64,000 nucleotides of DNA from Glaciozyma antarctica PI12 (taxonomy: Eukaryota > Basidiomycota > Microbotryomycetes > Kriegeriales > Camptobasidiaceae): positions 126,032 through 190,031 of the forward strand of contig KZ627157.1 of NCBI GenBank assembly GCA_002917775.1, read 5' to 3'. The translations under genes were made by a program, and so were the position numbers. The first letter of the stretch is position 1; each line of letters begins with the position of its first letter. Below the pieces are notes generated by a model. That model saw only the letters and a program-made list of their open reading frames with translations, was not told the origin of the DNA and ran no database searches. Below are positions 11,726-27,900 of the stretch, piece after piece.

Positions 11726-11841
11726 CGAGGTCTTGCAGGGACGCGTTGTTGATTTACCGAATGCGAATTCTTGTTGTTTTGCGCACCATCTCTCGCTGCA
11801 GGACTCGATCCGAGAGACGAAACAGTGATGATACAATTGCT

Positions 11842-11883
11842 ACACCACAACGAGCGAACGCGACACCACAACGAGCGAACGCG
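11842..11883. repeat. Perfect 21-base tandem duplication
   Basis: Two identical 21-base units (11842-11862 and 11863-11883; unit ACACCACAACGAG plus CGAACGCG) lie directly next to the stop codon of the MCH1-like gene. It is a short local duplication in the 3' flank with no evident function. Confidence 0.9.
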
Positions 11884-11886
11884 ACA

Positions 11887-13703
11887 CTACACCTTCCCCC
11901 TCCACCATCCCCGCCACAGCACGACCACGATCCCCGCCGCCATCAACGTGCTCACGACACTGAGCGTAAAGACGCCTTCCCAGCACGCGCGGCCATAGCA
12001 AATCGGGGACTGCTGCTTCGTCGCTTCCCGATCCGTGAGGTACCCAAACAGCGGGGTAAAGATCAACGCTCCGACGGCAGAGAACCACCTGTTCGCTCTC
12101 ACTCGTCAGTCACAGTTTCAAGATATCGGAAAGGACCGACGCACGAGACGAGTCCCCAGTTTCTCCCAAAGTCCGCGACGGGGTAGACTGTCCTAACGAT
12201 GCTCGGTGCGGCGGTGAAGATGCACCCGTACGCCGCGCCAACCGAGACGGAGAGGATCCAGAGTCCGCTCGGTTGCTCTAGCGCGAATGCGACGTAGGCG
12301 AACGCGCCGCTGAGGAGGAGGCAGGCAGCGCTGACGAAGAAGAGGCGGGAGACTCGTGGAGGTCTGCGGAGGATCGTTAGCTCGGTGAGAGGGGGAGAGG
12401 AGAGCGGGACGGACCTGGAGAAAGTCGCTTGAACGGCGAGGAGGAGGGTACGAGGAGGGGGAGGAGGAGGGTGAACATGTGGTGCGGCGGCGTAGGAGAG
12501 CCAGTCAGAGAGGGCTCCGGCGAATAGGCGCGAGACGGTGTTGGCGACGCTGATGATCTGGACATGCTGGCGGCGGAGGGAGAGGGCGCGCGAAGGGGAT
12601 TCCTGGATCTTGACGCCGAGGAGCGACTCGATCTGCTGTCCTAGGGTGGCCATGACCATCTCGCAGGGACCGGTCGAGAGTAGGATGACGGATCCCATGA
12701 GCCAAAAGGTCGGGTTGGAGAGGAGGGTCGAGACGGAGTGGGATTTCTCGCTCGGCGTCTGCGAATGCGGGAGGAGTGTCGTCCGCTCGTTCGTCGTCTG
12801 TTCCTCGTCCCGTACTGCGCTCACAACGAATCCCGAATCCTCGCCACTCCTTCGCTCCTCCTCCTCTCCCTCCGTGATCGCCTTGAGCTCGTCCTCGTCC
12901 ACCCACGGGATGATCCTCAATCCCAATCCTCCCAGTCCGTTGACCGCAGCGAGGAAGATGGCGAGAAAGATGAGCCAACGTCCGGGGTCGAGTTCGGCCG
13001 AACCACTGGAGGCCGAGGGGGAGGAGGTAAAGTGGGAAGCGAGGGCGGAGAGGAACAGTGGCGAGAGGCCAAAGATGGCGCAGGGGATTCCAATCGCTGT
13101 ACGCACGCAGTGTTAGCTCCACCTCAGGTACGGCCACTGTCACGCGACGGAAGTACGCACCTAGTCCACTATGCCTCGTCGGCAAGCTCTTGGTCGAAGT
13201 GATGATGCCAGAGAAGTACGACGCGCTCGTCGCACACCCGGCAAGGAAGTACCAGAACGCCAACAGCATCCACCCGCTCCCCTCAGCACTGTCCACCCCC
13301 TGGCGCTCCCTCTCCACGCCAACCTGATAACTCCACCCAAGCGCTCCGTACCCGATTCCGAACAGCACCGCAGCGGCCCAACTAACCGCCCCAGGTCCAC
13401 GCTTGTCGCATACCCATCCCCACCCCGCTGCGCTCATGTACTCGCCTGCTCGATGCCGTTAAGCAAGCGTCATCGGGCGATGGAAACGCCACTCACCGAG
13501 AACGCCTGCGGAGGCTAGAGCGGTAGTTTGGGATGCGGTGAGGTGGAGAGCGCGGGCGAGGGGTGGACTGAAGAGGGGGAAGGTGAAGATTGCTGAGGAG
13601 AGGCGTCAGTGCTGCCGCCGAGGAGAGGAGGGAGGGACGACTCACAGCCGGCGCTGAGGCAGTTGGCGACGACGCATAAGCCACTGATGAAGCGGCGAGC
13701 CAT
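11887..13703 (-). CDS. MCH1: MFS transporter, MCH1-like
   Basis: A twelve-helix major facilitator related to the fungal Mch1 / monocarboxylate-permease group. Substrate and membrane are not settled in the family. The N-terminus MARRFISGLCVVANCLSAG begins the first helix, and later helices are clear (LFFVSAACLLLSGAFAYVAF; IFLAAVNGLGGLGL; the C-terminal GVFTLSVVSTLMAAGIVVVL). A long hydrophilic acidic loop around EEEERRSGEDSG lies between the two six-helix halves. The motif NTVSRLFAGALSDWL in the second half is typical of this group. Four or five introns. The start is the only ATG upstream of helix 1. The symbol follows family resemblance only. Confidence 0.8.
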
Positions 13704-13975
13704 CGTGAACCTCTATGCGACAAGGCGAGTGCGAGGTGGAAGGGAGAAGGGAGAGAGCGACGAAAGGAGTCAACACTGGCAGCGTCGCGTGCTCTTCGCA
13801 GTCTGGATGCCTTCGCTCAAGATTCTACAGCTGAAGGCTAATCGAGGCTCGTAAGAAGAATGAGAGGATGGTATTCAACCCCTCGCGACGATCTACGAAA
13901 CAAAATGAGGAAATGCGGTACGCGACAACTGCTTTCTTGCGAACTTTGGGAATACTAGAGGGCGAGTGGAACCGT

Positions 13976-15233
13976 TCAAGCCTCCTCAAGGGGAGGGGGC
14001 TACGAGCAAAGGTCAGCACGCGTTCGGCTGGAAAGAAAGAGAGACGAAGGGAACGCACTCCGTCATCATCGTCGTCCTCCTCCTCAGGTCCCTCATCTCC
14101 CTCCTCTCCACCCATGCCACCCATTCCAGACGCCTTCATCTGCGCCATCATGGCCTCAAAGTCCATTCCTCCAGCACCTCCAGCACCTCCAGCTCCTCCT
14201 CCACCCACTGCGCGCGCAGAAAAATGAACGTCAGTACCGCTCAAGAAGCGACGAGGAGTTCAAAAGCGACTCACTGCCCTGCATCATCTTGGCAAAGTCC
14301 ATGCCGCCAGCTCCACCCATGCCGCCCATACCGGGCATGCCACCCATTCCTCCTCCAGGAGGCTGTAGAACACGGACGCGTCAGCTTCGACGGACGAAAG
14401 GGATACCGTGAGAGGAACGCACGCCCTGGGGCTCTTCGGGGGCAGTCTCCTCCTCATCCTCCTGCTCGTCTTGATCCTTCCACTTGCCAAAGTCGGTCTG
14501 CGCGAAACGGAAGGGGAAGGAACGCGATCGTCAGCTCCTCGTTCGCGGTCCTCGGCGCATGAGCTCGAGGAGGGAGAAACGAAGGGACGCACCTTGACAA
14601 AGTTGAGCTTGACCTTCTCCTTGGTAAGGCGAGGCCAGTAGTCCTCTCCCGCCTCCTTCTTCCTGAGCACCAAGCTCAAGTTCTTTCCCGTAAGAGTCCT
14701 CTTGACCTCCTCGACCTCGGCGAACAAGTCCAAATCAAACTCGTACGTCTTGGGCTCAACCTTGGACGCAGTGGCGGTCGTAGGAGGGACGGTGGAGTGT
14801 CCGGAGAAGGTGATGTGGGAGGGGGTGAGGGTGAGGGTGTACGAGGGGTCGAGCTCGGGGACGGAGATGGTGAGGAAGACGATGTTCTTCTCGGGCTCGT
14901 GCTCACTGCGGAGAAAGGGAGAGTGTGTTAGCCGAGGTCTTGCAGAGTGCGAGGCCTGGTCGGACGAAGAGAGCGAGGGGGAATGCTTCGCGAGCGATGG
15001 GACCGAATCGAGCACCCTCGGGCAGGCGGTACCTCAGGCTCGCCACAAGTACCTCCTCCAGATAGTCTCCACCACCTGCTCCATCTCAGCACCTCACTCT
15101 CCTCCTATCCATCCTCCGCGTAGAGCCCTCATAAGCTTCTCCCGCCTTCCATCGTCACTTCCCTCACTTCCCTCGCCCGTCATCCTGAAGCGGTGCGGAG
15201 GTGAACTCACGAGCTGCGCTGGGCCCAGAGCAT
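13976..15233 (-). CDS. SBA1: Hsp90 co-chaperone p23 (Sba1/Wos2)
   Basis: Binds the N-terminal domains of ATP-bound Hsp90 and slows its ATPase in the cytosol and nucleus. The hallmark opening MLWAQRSS is joined across a 305-base intron (14906-15210) to EHEPEKNIVFLTI; the CS domain continues to KLNFVKTDFGKWKDQDE. Two Gly/Met-rich segments follow (GGMDFAKMMQG and GGMDFEAMMAQM), then an acidic tail ending DDDGPPPLEEA, which matches the usual acidic p23 C-terminus. The first exon is only 23 bases. Fungal p23 proteins usually have about six more residues before LWAQRS. No upstream ATG is in frame, so either MLWAQ is the true start or a further 5' exon was missed. Confidence 0.9.
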
Positions 15234-15787
15234 TTCGGGGTGGTTGACCAATTTTGAAAGAGTAGTAGGGGAGGAAGGTGGAAGGTGTGGAGAGGAGGTG
15301 AGGAGAGAGGTGAGCTGAGGTTCGCTTTCGGCCTGAAGTGAGAGCAAAGTCTTGGGGAGTGTCGGAGGGCAGGAAGGTGCTGCTCTGGCTGTGGCTTGAG
15401 TGTACGCGCGGTGAAGTACTTACGAGGGGAGAGCGTTGGGGGGGGGAGAGGGAACGCCCAGGCTCCGCAGAGAGGCCCAGCCTGAGATATTGAATTCATT
15501 CTTCTAGGAGGACTGCGTTTTATTGATTATTATTCGTTGCGATGGAGCGCGCAGAGGAAGCTTCACAGAGGGATACTTCAAGGCAGAGATACTTGAAGGC
15601 GTACTCGAGACCAGGAGCGAGCGAAAGAAACCCCAGGGAGGGAATCGCGAAAGCAGCGAACTCGTCCTCCTCCTCCTCGCTTCCCGCTCCTCCCATGTCC
15701 CAGCGACGACAACGACAAGACAAGAACCCCAATGAGATAACACTCCAGCAACTATCCTTTGCCTCCGCCCGAGTCTACAACCTTCCC
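15234..15787. other. Intergenic: p23 promoter and coronin 3' flank
   Basis: This 554-base gap between two minus-strand genes holds purine-rich tracts on the + strand (CT-rich on the coding strand) immediately upstream of p23. A G7 run occurs near 15438. No gene, tRNA or clear heat-shock element was identified. Confidence 0.5.
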
Positions 15788-17950
15788 TCACGCAAACGCT
15801 GACTGCGCCACCAAACTCGCATCAGCTCCTCACGACCGAAACAAGACGAGAAAGCGAAAACCCACCTTGACCTTCTCCAACCTGAGCTCCAGCTCCCTAA
15901 TAAGTGTATCCCGCTCCGCCACCGCCTCCTTCAATTTTGCGTTCTCCTCCTTGAGCTTCTCGACCTCCTTGTCGCTGCTCGAAGCTCCGTTCGTTGCGGC
16001 CGCCACGACTCGAGGAGTTTCGACGACAGCAGGAGGAGGGGGAGGGGTCATTGCGCGAGGGGGAGGAGTCATCGCGCGCGGGGGAGGGATCTCGGTGGGG
16101 TTGGGCGCCTCGACGACGACGGGCTTGATGATGGCGGCGGGTTGAGGAGCCGGGGCGGAGGCGGTGGGAGTGGGTGCGGCTGCGGCTGCGGCTGCGGGAG
16201 GAACGTACGACCGTGCAGGAGTCGCGGAGACTCCGCTCGAGGTGGTCGTGTGGGTCTCCAGGTTGATGAGGACCGGCTCGGCGTTCTTGCCGCTGAACCA
16301 GGCGTCCGCGGTGAGGGAGGCCTTGTCGGAGGGTGCGGCGGGGAAGAGATCGGCTTGGAAAGCGTCCGACTAGAGTGCAGCGTCAGAGAATGCACGGAAG
16401 AGAGCGGAGAGGAATGAACGCACCTTGCGAGGAACAACAAAGCTGATGGGCTCGACGGTCGTGCCGACGCACTTGAATGCGCGAGCAATCTCGTTTTCGG
16501 CAACGTTGAGAGCACGGAGGAGGGAGGAAGGTCATTCCGCGCTGGGGAGTCGGGCTCGTGTACTCGGTCCTGATGTCCTTCGTCAGCACGGTGCGAAGCG
16601 AGATAAATCCAGTTGGCGACTCACAGGTAGAAGAGATCGTCGTCGGCGTACTCGTAGTATCGAATGTTGCCATCTCCCTTCCCTGCGAGGAACAGCATGC
16701 TGTACGAAATCATCAGCTCCGTTCCGCCAAACCCGCAGCGACAGCTCACTTGTTGCCAGCATTCCAGAACGGCATGAGAGTTCCCGAGCTCTGATCAATC
16801 GTGATGCTCTTAAGCGGTCCCGCAGTGAGGTTGCGCGAGTCCCACATGTTGACCTGTCGCTCGCTCGTCTTGGAGAACCCAGTCGTCACGATCCGGTCGA
16901 GAGATCCCATCCATGCGACGCGAGAGCCCTTGATTCCCGAGTGCGAGTCGGCGACGACGACGGCGGATGCGTCGGTACGGGGATCGAAGAGACGGAGCTT
17001 CTTGTCCTTGCAAGTGCTGCGAACCTTCATCAGCTTTCGCTCCACTCCTCGGCGCAGAGACTCACGTCGCATAGACCGTACCGCAGTAATCCCACGAAAG
17101 GGACTGCACCATATCCGGGTGCACCTCGCTAGTGTACACGTTCTTCTGCGCCTCAACGTCCCAGATCTTGACCTCGGTACTCGCGCTCGCCAGGACTCCG
17201 TTCGCCGTAGGATGCCACTCGACATGGCCCGCCTTCCGCCCGTGCGCCGCGATCTTGTACAGCGGCTCGAGGTCCTTGACCTCGGCCGAATCTCCTGACC
17301 AGGCGTCCTGGAGGAACGAGTCGTCGACGCGGGTGATGGCAACGCGTCCGTCCTCTCCGGCTGAGGCGACGAGCGAGTCGTCGAAGGGGGACCAGGCAGT
17401 ATCGAGGACGGGTGCGGTGTGGGCGCGGCAAAGAGGGAAGACATCGGGGAGCTGTGGAGAGAGAGATTCGTTAGCTCGTGGAGTCCTGAACAGCCCCGGA
17501 GAGGAGAGGCGCACCTTGCCGGTGTTCTCCAGGGGAGTCACCAGGAACGCTCCACCTCCAGAGCTTTGGTCTGTAAGGCACAGGGAGCTACGTCAGCTAC
17601 CGTCCACCTGGCCTCTTCCCTCCACGCCGCCAGCGTCGAGAGACCGGGGCATACGTGCACCCCCCACGAGACTCACAGTTGACCGCGATGTACTTGGCCG
17701 ACGCAGAGACGAGGTTAGTATCCCATGCACTTGCTAAACACCAAGAAGCATCAGCTAGCGTTCCCCTTGCTCCTCAGAACCGTCGACGGACCAGAGATCT
17801 GTGGGAGCACGGCACGACATCAGCTCTTCCTCCTCGGCCTGGTTACAGCGAACGCGAGCTGCTCACCTTGATGTTCTCGTACTGTTTCTCCTTCTTGGCG
17901 GGAGTGCCGTACACGTGCCTATACGAACTGGCCCTGACGAAGCGGGACAT
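15788..17950 (-). CDS. CRN1: Coronin
   Basis: Actin-binding WD40 protein that bundles filaments and regulates Arp2/3 at actin patches. It begins with the diagnostic MSRFVRASSYRHVYG, followed by WD40 blades (HTAPVLDTAWSPFDDSLVAS; HVEWHPTANGVLASAS; VKIWDVEAQ; NMWDSRNL). It continues with the conserved coronin extension, a Pro/Ala-rich linker with a repeated PPPRAMT, and a C-terminal coiled coil (EVEKLKEENAKLKEAVAERD) for oligomerisation. The last intron gives the end LEKVKSAFA. About eight introns, all short. Confidence 0.93.
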
Positions 17951-18354
17951 GGTCGAGAGAGATCAGGGGGTTGAGGAGGGGCGGGCGGGCGCGGAGGTTG
18001 GACGTTCGTTCGGGTTCAAGTGGTGGCTGATGAAAGAGTGCTCCGAGTGGGCTTTGGAGCAAGTTACGGTGAGAAGGAAGAGGGAGGAGGGAGAGAGGTG
18101 GAGCGACGCTCGAGCGCGACCTTGAGAGCCTGCGAACCTCCTCACGAGTAGTACTTGCCTCCTCCACACAAACTCTCTTGTCGCCGCACCCTGATCTCTT
18201 TCATTCTCTCACTCGCCGCGATACGTGCACATTAGAACAGTTCTTTATCGTTTTCTTTTGCAGACACATTCCAGGAAGAGGGGATGCGGGGGTCTGGAGG
18301 GGTGATGAGGTCGCCTAATCTCAACTCGACAAGGTCGTCGAGTATCTAGCGCGC
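17951..18354. other. Intergenic: coronin promoter and BiP 3' flank
   Basis: This 404-base gap holds pyrimidine-rich stretches and an 11-base perfect palindrome, AGAACAGTTCT, at 18234-18244. Its centre has one base too many for a canonical heat-shock element. No gene seen. Confidence 0.45.
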
Positions 18355-21460
<3,106 letters not shown>

Positions 21461-21909
21461 GATGGGCGTGTTCCGATACGCTAGCGCAAGGGAGGGGAAG
21501 AGAAGGGGTGAGTCGAGGAGAGGAGCACGAGGAGAGACGAAGTCGGTCGTGCGCCGGCGAAGTCAAAGAATTGATTTAACTTCCCTAATTGATCTGCGTA
21601 CTTAGGGCTCTCCTACATTCCACGTCAACCGAGCGGAGTGGCGTAGCAGCAAATGCCAGCGAGAAAGAAGAGCAGGAAGAGAGACGCAAGAAGTGGCGAG
21701 CGGCTGAGAAGAAAGAACCGCCAAACGACGAAAGCCGCGGAGGTCGACGCTCTCTCCCTCGACTCTTCCTCTCCACGCGAAAACGTACTATATCAAGCGG
21801 GGGGTTACAAACGCACTAATCAATCCAAGAATCCCATCAAGCACCGTACCACTTCCCCGTGAGGAACCACCTCGCCTCGTCCCAACCCACCTCCTCCTCC
21901 CCCTCCCCC
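21461..21909. other. Intergenic: BiP promoter and TFIIIC 3' flank
   Basis: This 449-base gap contains the BiP promoter, including a UPR-element-like site listed separately. An AT-rich word, CTATATC, lies near 21790. No gene seen. Confidence 0.6.
21620..21627 (-). promoter_or_regulatory. UPR element-like site upstream of BiP
   Basis: The minus strand reads TGACGTGG, an exact match to the mammalian ATF6/XBP1 UPR element core; fungal Hac1-type bZIP factors recognise related ACGTG words. It sits about 160 bases upstream of the BiP start codon on the coding strand. An eight-base match can occur by chance, but the gene is the textbook UPR target. Confidence 0.5.
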
Positions 21910-24900
21910 TCAATCGCCCTCCTCTCCACCACCCCACACCCCATGGAGCGTCGTAAGCGCCAGCATAATCTCCATCAACGAGAGAATCTCGCTCGTCTTG
22001 GCGCGAAGGTAGATTTGGTGCTGTGTGATTCCGTCAGTTCCTCGAACGATGAGTAGCGAGAAAGGACGTACAAGAGTCGCTCCGGCATGCGCGAGCAGAA
22101 CGCCCTTGATCCATCCTGCCGACTTGTCCCACAACAACTGCACGACGTCGCCATTCACGTCGAGCCAGAGCGCCGGGAAGATCATCCTTCGCTCTCCTTC
22201 GACGACGCCATCGACCTCCATCGCGACGTCGATCGCCTTACCTCCTTCGCCTTGCCTTTGCCCTTGTTCGGTGCGTCGGCGTTGTCGGCGAGAGGAAAAG
22301 CGGCAGCGGAGGAAGGAGTGACGAGGACGGTCCAGGCGGAGAGGAATTGCGACGAGACGAGAACCGGGAACGAATCGCCAGCCCAGAAGGCGAGAGGAGG
22401 GGAGGTCGAGGTGAGAGTCGACGCGGCTTTCGTGGCGAGTTCGGGGCTCGAGGTTTCCTGTAGTAGGTGAGGAGAAGTGAGCTGGCGTCTCGACCGCAGA
22501 CTTGAGGATGAACGCACCTTGAGAGCGGCGAGAGAGAGCCCGGCACTGCCAGCTTCGCGAAGAGCGGCATCGACGGCGCGAATCGCTTCGGCCTCGAGGT
22601 CGGTCACGCTGGAGAGAACGACGGCCAAGTCGACGTCGAGCATCGTAACGTCGTCCGTAGAGCCTTGAGGTGGCGTAATCGACGGCTTCTGAGAACTGAG
22701 TTCGATGGGCACATAGCTGTCGGGGTCGATGAACGAGATGTTGACCGTTCCTTCGAGGACCTGGTCGTCTGCAACAGCGGGTTAGTCTCGAGTCGGAAGA
22801 GCGAGAGAGATCTACGCCCTAATCTTCCTCGTCTCGTAATTGTCGGGATCGCGCAGTGGGTGAGAACTCGAGGGTTCCACGGTGAGATCAACCTGCAGAC
22901 GACGAGCATTAGATACCGCGCAGACATGCCAGCGTCGAGCTCTTAACGCACCATTCCCCTCGGAAACCATGCGAATGAGAGCCATCATGTCGCCGTCGTC
23001 GACGATCAGAGGCCAGACGTCCTCCGCATCCTCGTCGGCAAGCCTGGATTCGACACGCTCGGCAGCTCGAAGCCTCGCGGGCGAGAGGACTTCCTCGAAG
23101 CTCATGAGGTACCTGGGGAGAGAGAGAGCTTCAGTCTCGACTCAGCAGCTCGAAGAAGGAAAACGCGACTCACCTATCGGACAGGACATAGGCGCGACCA
23201 GGACCTCGACGCGCCAACTCCTTTTCCTGAGTGGAGACCATCGACAGGCTGTTGAGCTTCTCGACGACCCGCTCCATCGATTTCTCAAACGGAGCGAGGA
23301 ACGCGCGACCAGACTCCTCGGCGTAAGCTGCTTCGGGGGTCACGACGACCATCTGCGGTGCGAGATTAGCGTCTTCCCTCTCCTGCGATCAAGAGAAAAA
23401 GTGAGCGCACCTTGAAAGCCGAGATCGCCTTGCGTAACTCTCGGTCAAGTGGAGGATCGGGCGCGACGTGCGCAGGGCACGAGAAGGGCATCGCAGCAGC
23501 TTCCGAATCGCGCTGAATTGAACCGAGCGCCGACTTCCAGTACGCGCTCCACCTCGACGAAAGGTCGGTGCAGCCTGCGCCCCAGACGACGCGGTTGGCG
23601 TTTCCGAGAGCGGTGGCGGAGGCTGGAAGAGGGGCGACCGGGACCTGAGCTTCGAGGACGTTGGCGGGACCGGCGAGGCGCCTGCGAAGAGGAGCCGACA
23701 TCAGTTGCGCGTCCAAGGAAGGGCAAAGGCATGAACGTACAAAGAGGTCTTGTCGATGTTCGCGCGAAGGCAGCGAATGAAGGGGAAGATGTCGAACGCG
23801 ACCATGCTGTTGAGCTCAGGGTCGGGAAGCTCATCGGTACCTCGCTTGACGTTCCAGACTTGAGTCCAAGCTTCGACGAGGCGTTCGGAGTAGAGCTGCT
23901 CTTCCTTCTTGCTCATGAGGCGACTGTGATGCTGTCGAATCTTGTCGGCGACGATGCCGTCAAACAGAGGCTCGAGAGCAGCCCACAGGATGCGCTGAGA
24001 CGTGTGCTTCGCTCGCGCCTTGAGGATCGCACCGGCGTCGATGAAGAGGTCGTCCTGCTCGGCGTTGAAGAAGTTGCGAGGAAGGCGCTGCTTTTCGCCC
24101 AACACCGGCACCGGTCGAGGTGGTGCGGAAAGGAACTCGGCCTGCGTTCCGGAGCTGGCGACGACGGGCGCGCGAGCGACTTGAGGATGAACGCGGCGTC
24201 TCCCGACCTTCTTGACTTGAACGCGACGAGGGAGGGCGTAAGGGTCGTTGGCGACGGCGATCTTGCTGTGAAACGAGCCTGGCACGACCGTCTTGTAGCC
24301 AGGGTCGACGTCGTCGCTGCCGACGAGAATGCGAAGCTCGTTTTCGAGCGACTTCGAGTCTAGTTGGGTGCCGTACTGCCGGCAGAAGCGCTTGAGGAGA
24401 TAGTCGAGGACCGCCTGCTCGTAGACGGGCCTGCCGCGCTCCTTGCCAAAGTGGTCGACAATCGAGTGGAAGTCGCGCTCGCGCTGAGAAGCTGCCTCCA
24501 TCGCCTTGTGCCCGAGCGAAGCCTTGGCGTCTCGCTTCGGAGCCATGGGAGCGGAACCCTCGCTCTTGTTGCGAGTGGGACCTTCCGAGCCTGAACCGTC
24601 GCCACTGGCGTCGAGCTTGCGGCGCTTCTGCGTCTTCGAAGACTTGGGCCCTCCGCGCTCCTGAACTTGACGAAGGTACTCCTCGACGACGGCTGCGGGC
24701 GCAAAGCAGAGCGTCAGTTTCGATAAGCGGGAGGCGATTGAATGATACGCTCACCGATGGGGGCCAAAACGCTGTCTGCGAGTTGCTGAAGCTCGGCTCG
24801 ACCCTCGGGCGTCTCGTCGAAGAGCGCGTACTCCCTCGCCTCCAAAACGCTCGCGAGGTAACGACGCTGGTTGAGGAGGAGCATGTACTCGCTGTGCCAC

Positions 24901-27900
24901 TTGGTCGTAGAGGTGATGAGCCTGCTGAAGGTGACGCTCCCTCGGAAGACGGCGGGATAGTTGGAGGTGGCGAGATCCATCGTCTTGACGGAGGCTCCAT
25001 CGTCCCAGTTCGGGAGCGAGGCCTTGTGGAGCTCGTGCCAGTACTGCCGAGCGTCGTCCGAACTCTGGATAAGGAGGACGGCTCGAAGAGAGCGAGTCGG
25101 CTCGCTGAAGGCGTAGATCGGGGCTGTCGGATTGATGCGGAGGTAGCTGGCGAAGTACTCCTTCGACGCCGTCTCCTCGAGCGCACCTTCCTTGCCGGGC
25201 TTCTCAGCGAGCGGCTTGACGAGGAGGAGCTCGACGAGGCATCGAAGCGTGCTCGTCATCGCCTTCCTCATGCGAGGGACCGACGGCGCGATCAGGCGAT
25301 GGGCCCACTGCGGAAGGTCCTCGAGCTGTCGACTCCTGTTCGCCGGGTCCGCGAGGAACTTGTCGAGTCGCTCCGAAGCCTGCGGCAATGGCATGATGCG
25401 GAGGTAGACGTCGAGGGGGATGGCCGTGACGAGGATGGACGACTTGACGACGTTCGGCGAGCCAGCTTCGTGCGGAACGACGTAGGGCGAGGTGGGGTGA
25501 GTGTTGACGAAGTCGACGAGGAACTGATGGAGCTCGCGAGCTCGGGCGAATCGTCCGTAGTGGCAGCCGAACCGCGTTCCTGCGACGAGATTGTCCTGCT
25601 CGAAGTACGCTCGAACTGTCTCGCTGTCGTCCGTCCATTCCGGCTCGCGCGCGACTGGGGGCTTCTCCTCGTCGTCGACGTTCCCCGCCAGCGGGAGGTC
25701 CTTCGCACGTTTGATCGGCGCGCCCTTGGTCTGGATCGAGGCGAGGAAAGCAGTCATCTCGGGACTGTCAACTGCGATCGTAGGGAGGTAGAGGACGCTC
25801 CGGCGCCCTTCGTCCGTCACCGTGACGGTGCGACGACAGGCATCGCGGTTGATGAGCCCCTCGACAGCCTGCTCGCAAATGCGACGATCCATCGTGAAGA
25901 CGGGGGCCGTCGGGTCGCGCGCCTTGAAGAACTCGGAGACGTATTCATTGAGCCTCGGTGCGAAGTCGACGATCCCGCCCGAGTGCTCGAGGTAGGTGAG
26001 GATGTCCTGCTGACGCTTGACCGCCGTGAGGTTGGGTCGCGAGGTGGCGGTAGAGCGTTTGGAACGAGGAGCCTTGTCGTCAGAAGGGGAGGGGATGAGT
26101 TGCGAGGTGGAAGCCGAATCGTCGACCTGAATCGCGTTGTCGTCCTCGTCGTCCTCGTCGACCGCCTCCGGAGAAGCTTTGGCGATGGGAGCTGCGACTC
26201 CAGGGGCGTCCTCCTCCATCGGCGAGTTCGGAGGCGCAGGACCGGCGACAGCTCGCTCCTCGCCAGCCGGCTTCGCAATCGGCTGCTCGACGACCGCTGC
26301 CACCGCTCCTTTCCTCGTTCGCTTCGCTGGCGGAATGGAAGCTAGCTCGTCGTCTGATTCAGGAGCGACTCCACGCTTGCGAGCGACGGGACTGGCGGAA
26401 GGTCCGGCAGAGGTCGAAGCTTTGGCGGGGACGGGTTGAGGGCGCGGTCCAGTCGTTCCGTCCTTTCGAGGGCGTCCGCGACCGCGCTTCGGAGGAGGGG
26501 GAGGGGAGAGATCCGGCTCGAGGTGCGGGGAGGCGACATCGGCGACGGCTGGCGCGTGATGGTGGGAAGGTCCGGGGGCCGCGTCCGTCTCGTCCGGCTG
26601 GATCGCCTCCTTCTCGACGACGATGGGCGAGGCGGCGGCGGGGAGAGGGGGTAGTTTCGAAGGCCTTGGAGCTGAGCCGTCCTTCCTCGGGCGACCTCGA
26701 CCTCGCTTGACAGGGATCTCGACGACGACTTGAATCTTCTGAGGCGAACGCTGAGCCTTTGACGCGAGCGACGAGCCGGCGGGCTTGGAGGAAGAGGCGA
26801 TGGGCTGAGGAGTCGTGTCGGTAAGCTGAGGGGTAGAGTCGATGGGCTGAGGGGGAGAGCTGAGGGGCTGAGGGGGAGAGGTGGCGAGCTGAGGGAGAGC
26901 GGCAGAGCCACCGGCGTCCGTGCCGCGCGTCGTGCGCCGAGGAGTCGAAGCCTCGGGCGGCTGTGCGGCCGACGACGATGGTGGGGGACGATAAGCGCCC
27001 GACGAGGAGGCCATCAAGGATTCGCGCTTCCCGCCTTCGAACGCCTCCGAATCGGACCTGAGCTCGTCGACCTCGCTCTCGTCGTTGACGGCAGACTTGC
27101 GAGACCTGTTGCGGCGAGGCGGAGGCTCGACCCAAGTGCCGTTCGCGATCGCGAGCTGCTTCTCCGCCTCCGCCGCCGCCGTAGCCGCCTTGCTCTTCCT
27201 CCCGCCGAGCGCAGGATCCCGCTTCGGCTTGGGCGGTAGTCCGAGTCGAATGCGCTCCGCCTCCTCGCGCTTGCGACGCTCGTAGTACGTGATCGGGCCT
27301 GACTTCTGCGGACGCGGAGCGGAGGTCTTGCGAGGCTTCTTGCCTTTGACGTCGACTTCTTCCTCGCTGCTGCTGTCGTCCTGCGTAGAAGCCTTGCCCT
27401 TGCCCTTGAGGTCCTCAGTCTCGTCCTCGCTTCCGACCTCGACCTTGACGGCCTTCTCCTTCTTCGCCTTGCCGACGTTCTCCTTGACGACCTTCTCCTT
27501 GACGAGCTTCTCCTTCTTCTCCTTGGGCTCCTTCTGCGACTTTGGCGCTCCCTTCGACTTCTTCCCCGCCTTCGGCGCCGGCGCCGAGATCTTAACAGTC
27601 GAGAGCCACTTGCGGTACGCCTCGGGATCGCGATAGAAGCCACCAGTCTCGAGCTGCGACCATCCTCCAACGGCGTCGCTCTCGAGCTCGGCGTACTTGT
27701 CGTCCGTCTCGGGGATGCCGTCGCGAGCGCAACGACGGAGGAAGGCGGTGAGGAGGAACCAGCGCGTGCGCTTTTCGCGGCCGAAGGTTTCGATGACGGA
27801 GTGGACTTGGAAGTCGGCGACGTGGAGAGGAGGGGGATCGCGTTGAAGCTTGTTGAGCATCTGGTCGATGGTGCGAGTGGCGTAGCCTCCGAGAGCGAGG

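Noticed and set aside
24738-26345. A 535-codon open frame on the + strand opposite TFC3
   Set aside because: It is the mirror of a long GC-rich coding exon whose codon bias leaves the antisense frame open. It has no domains and no splice structure.
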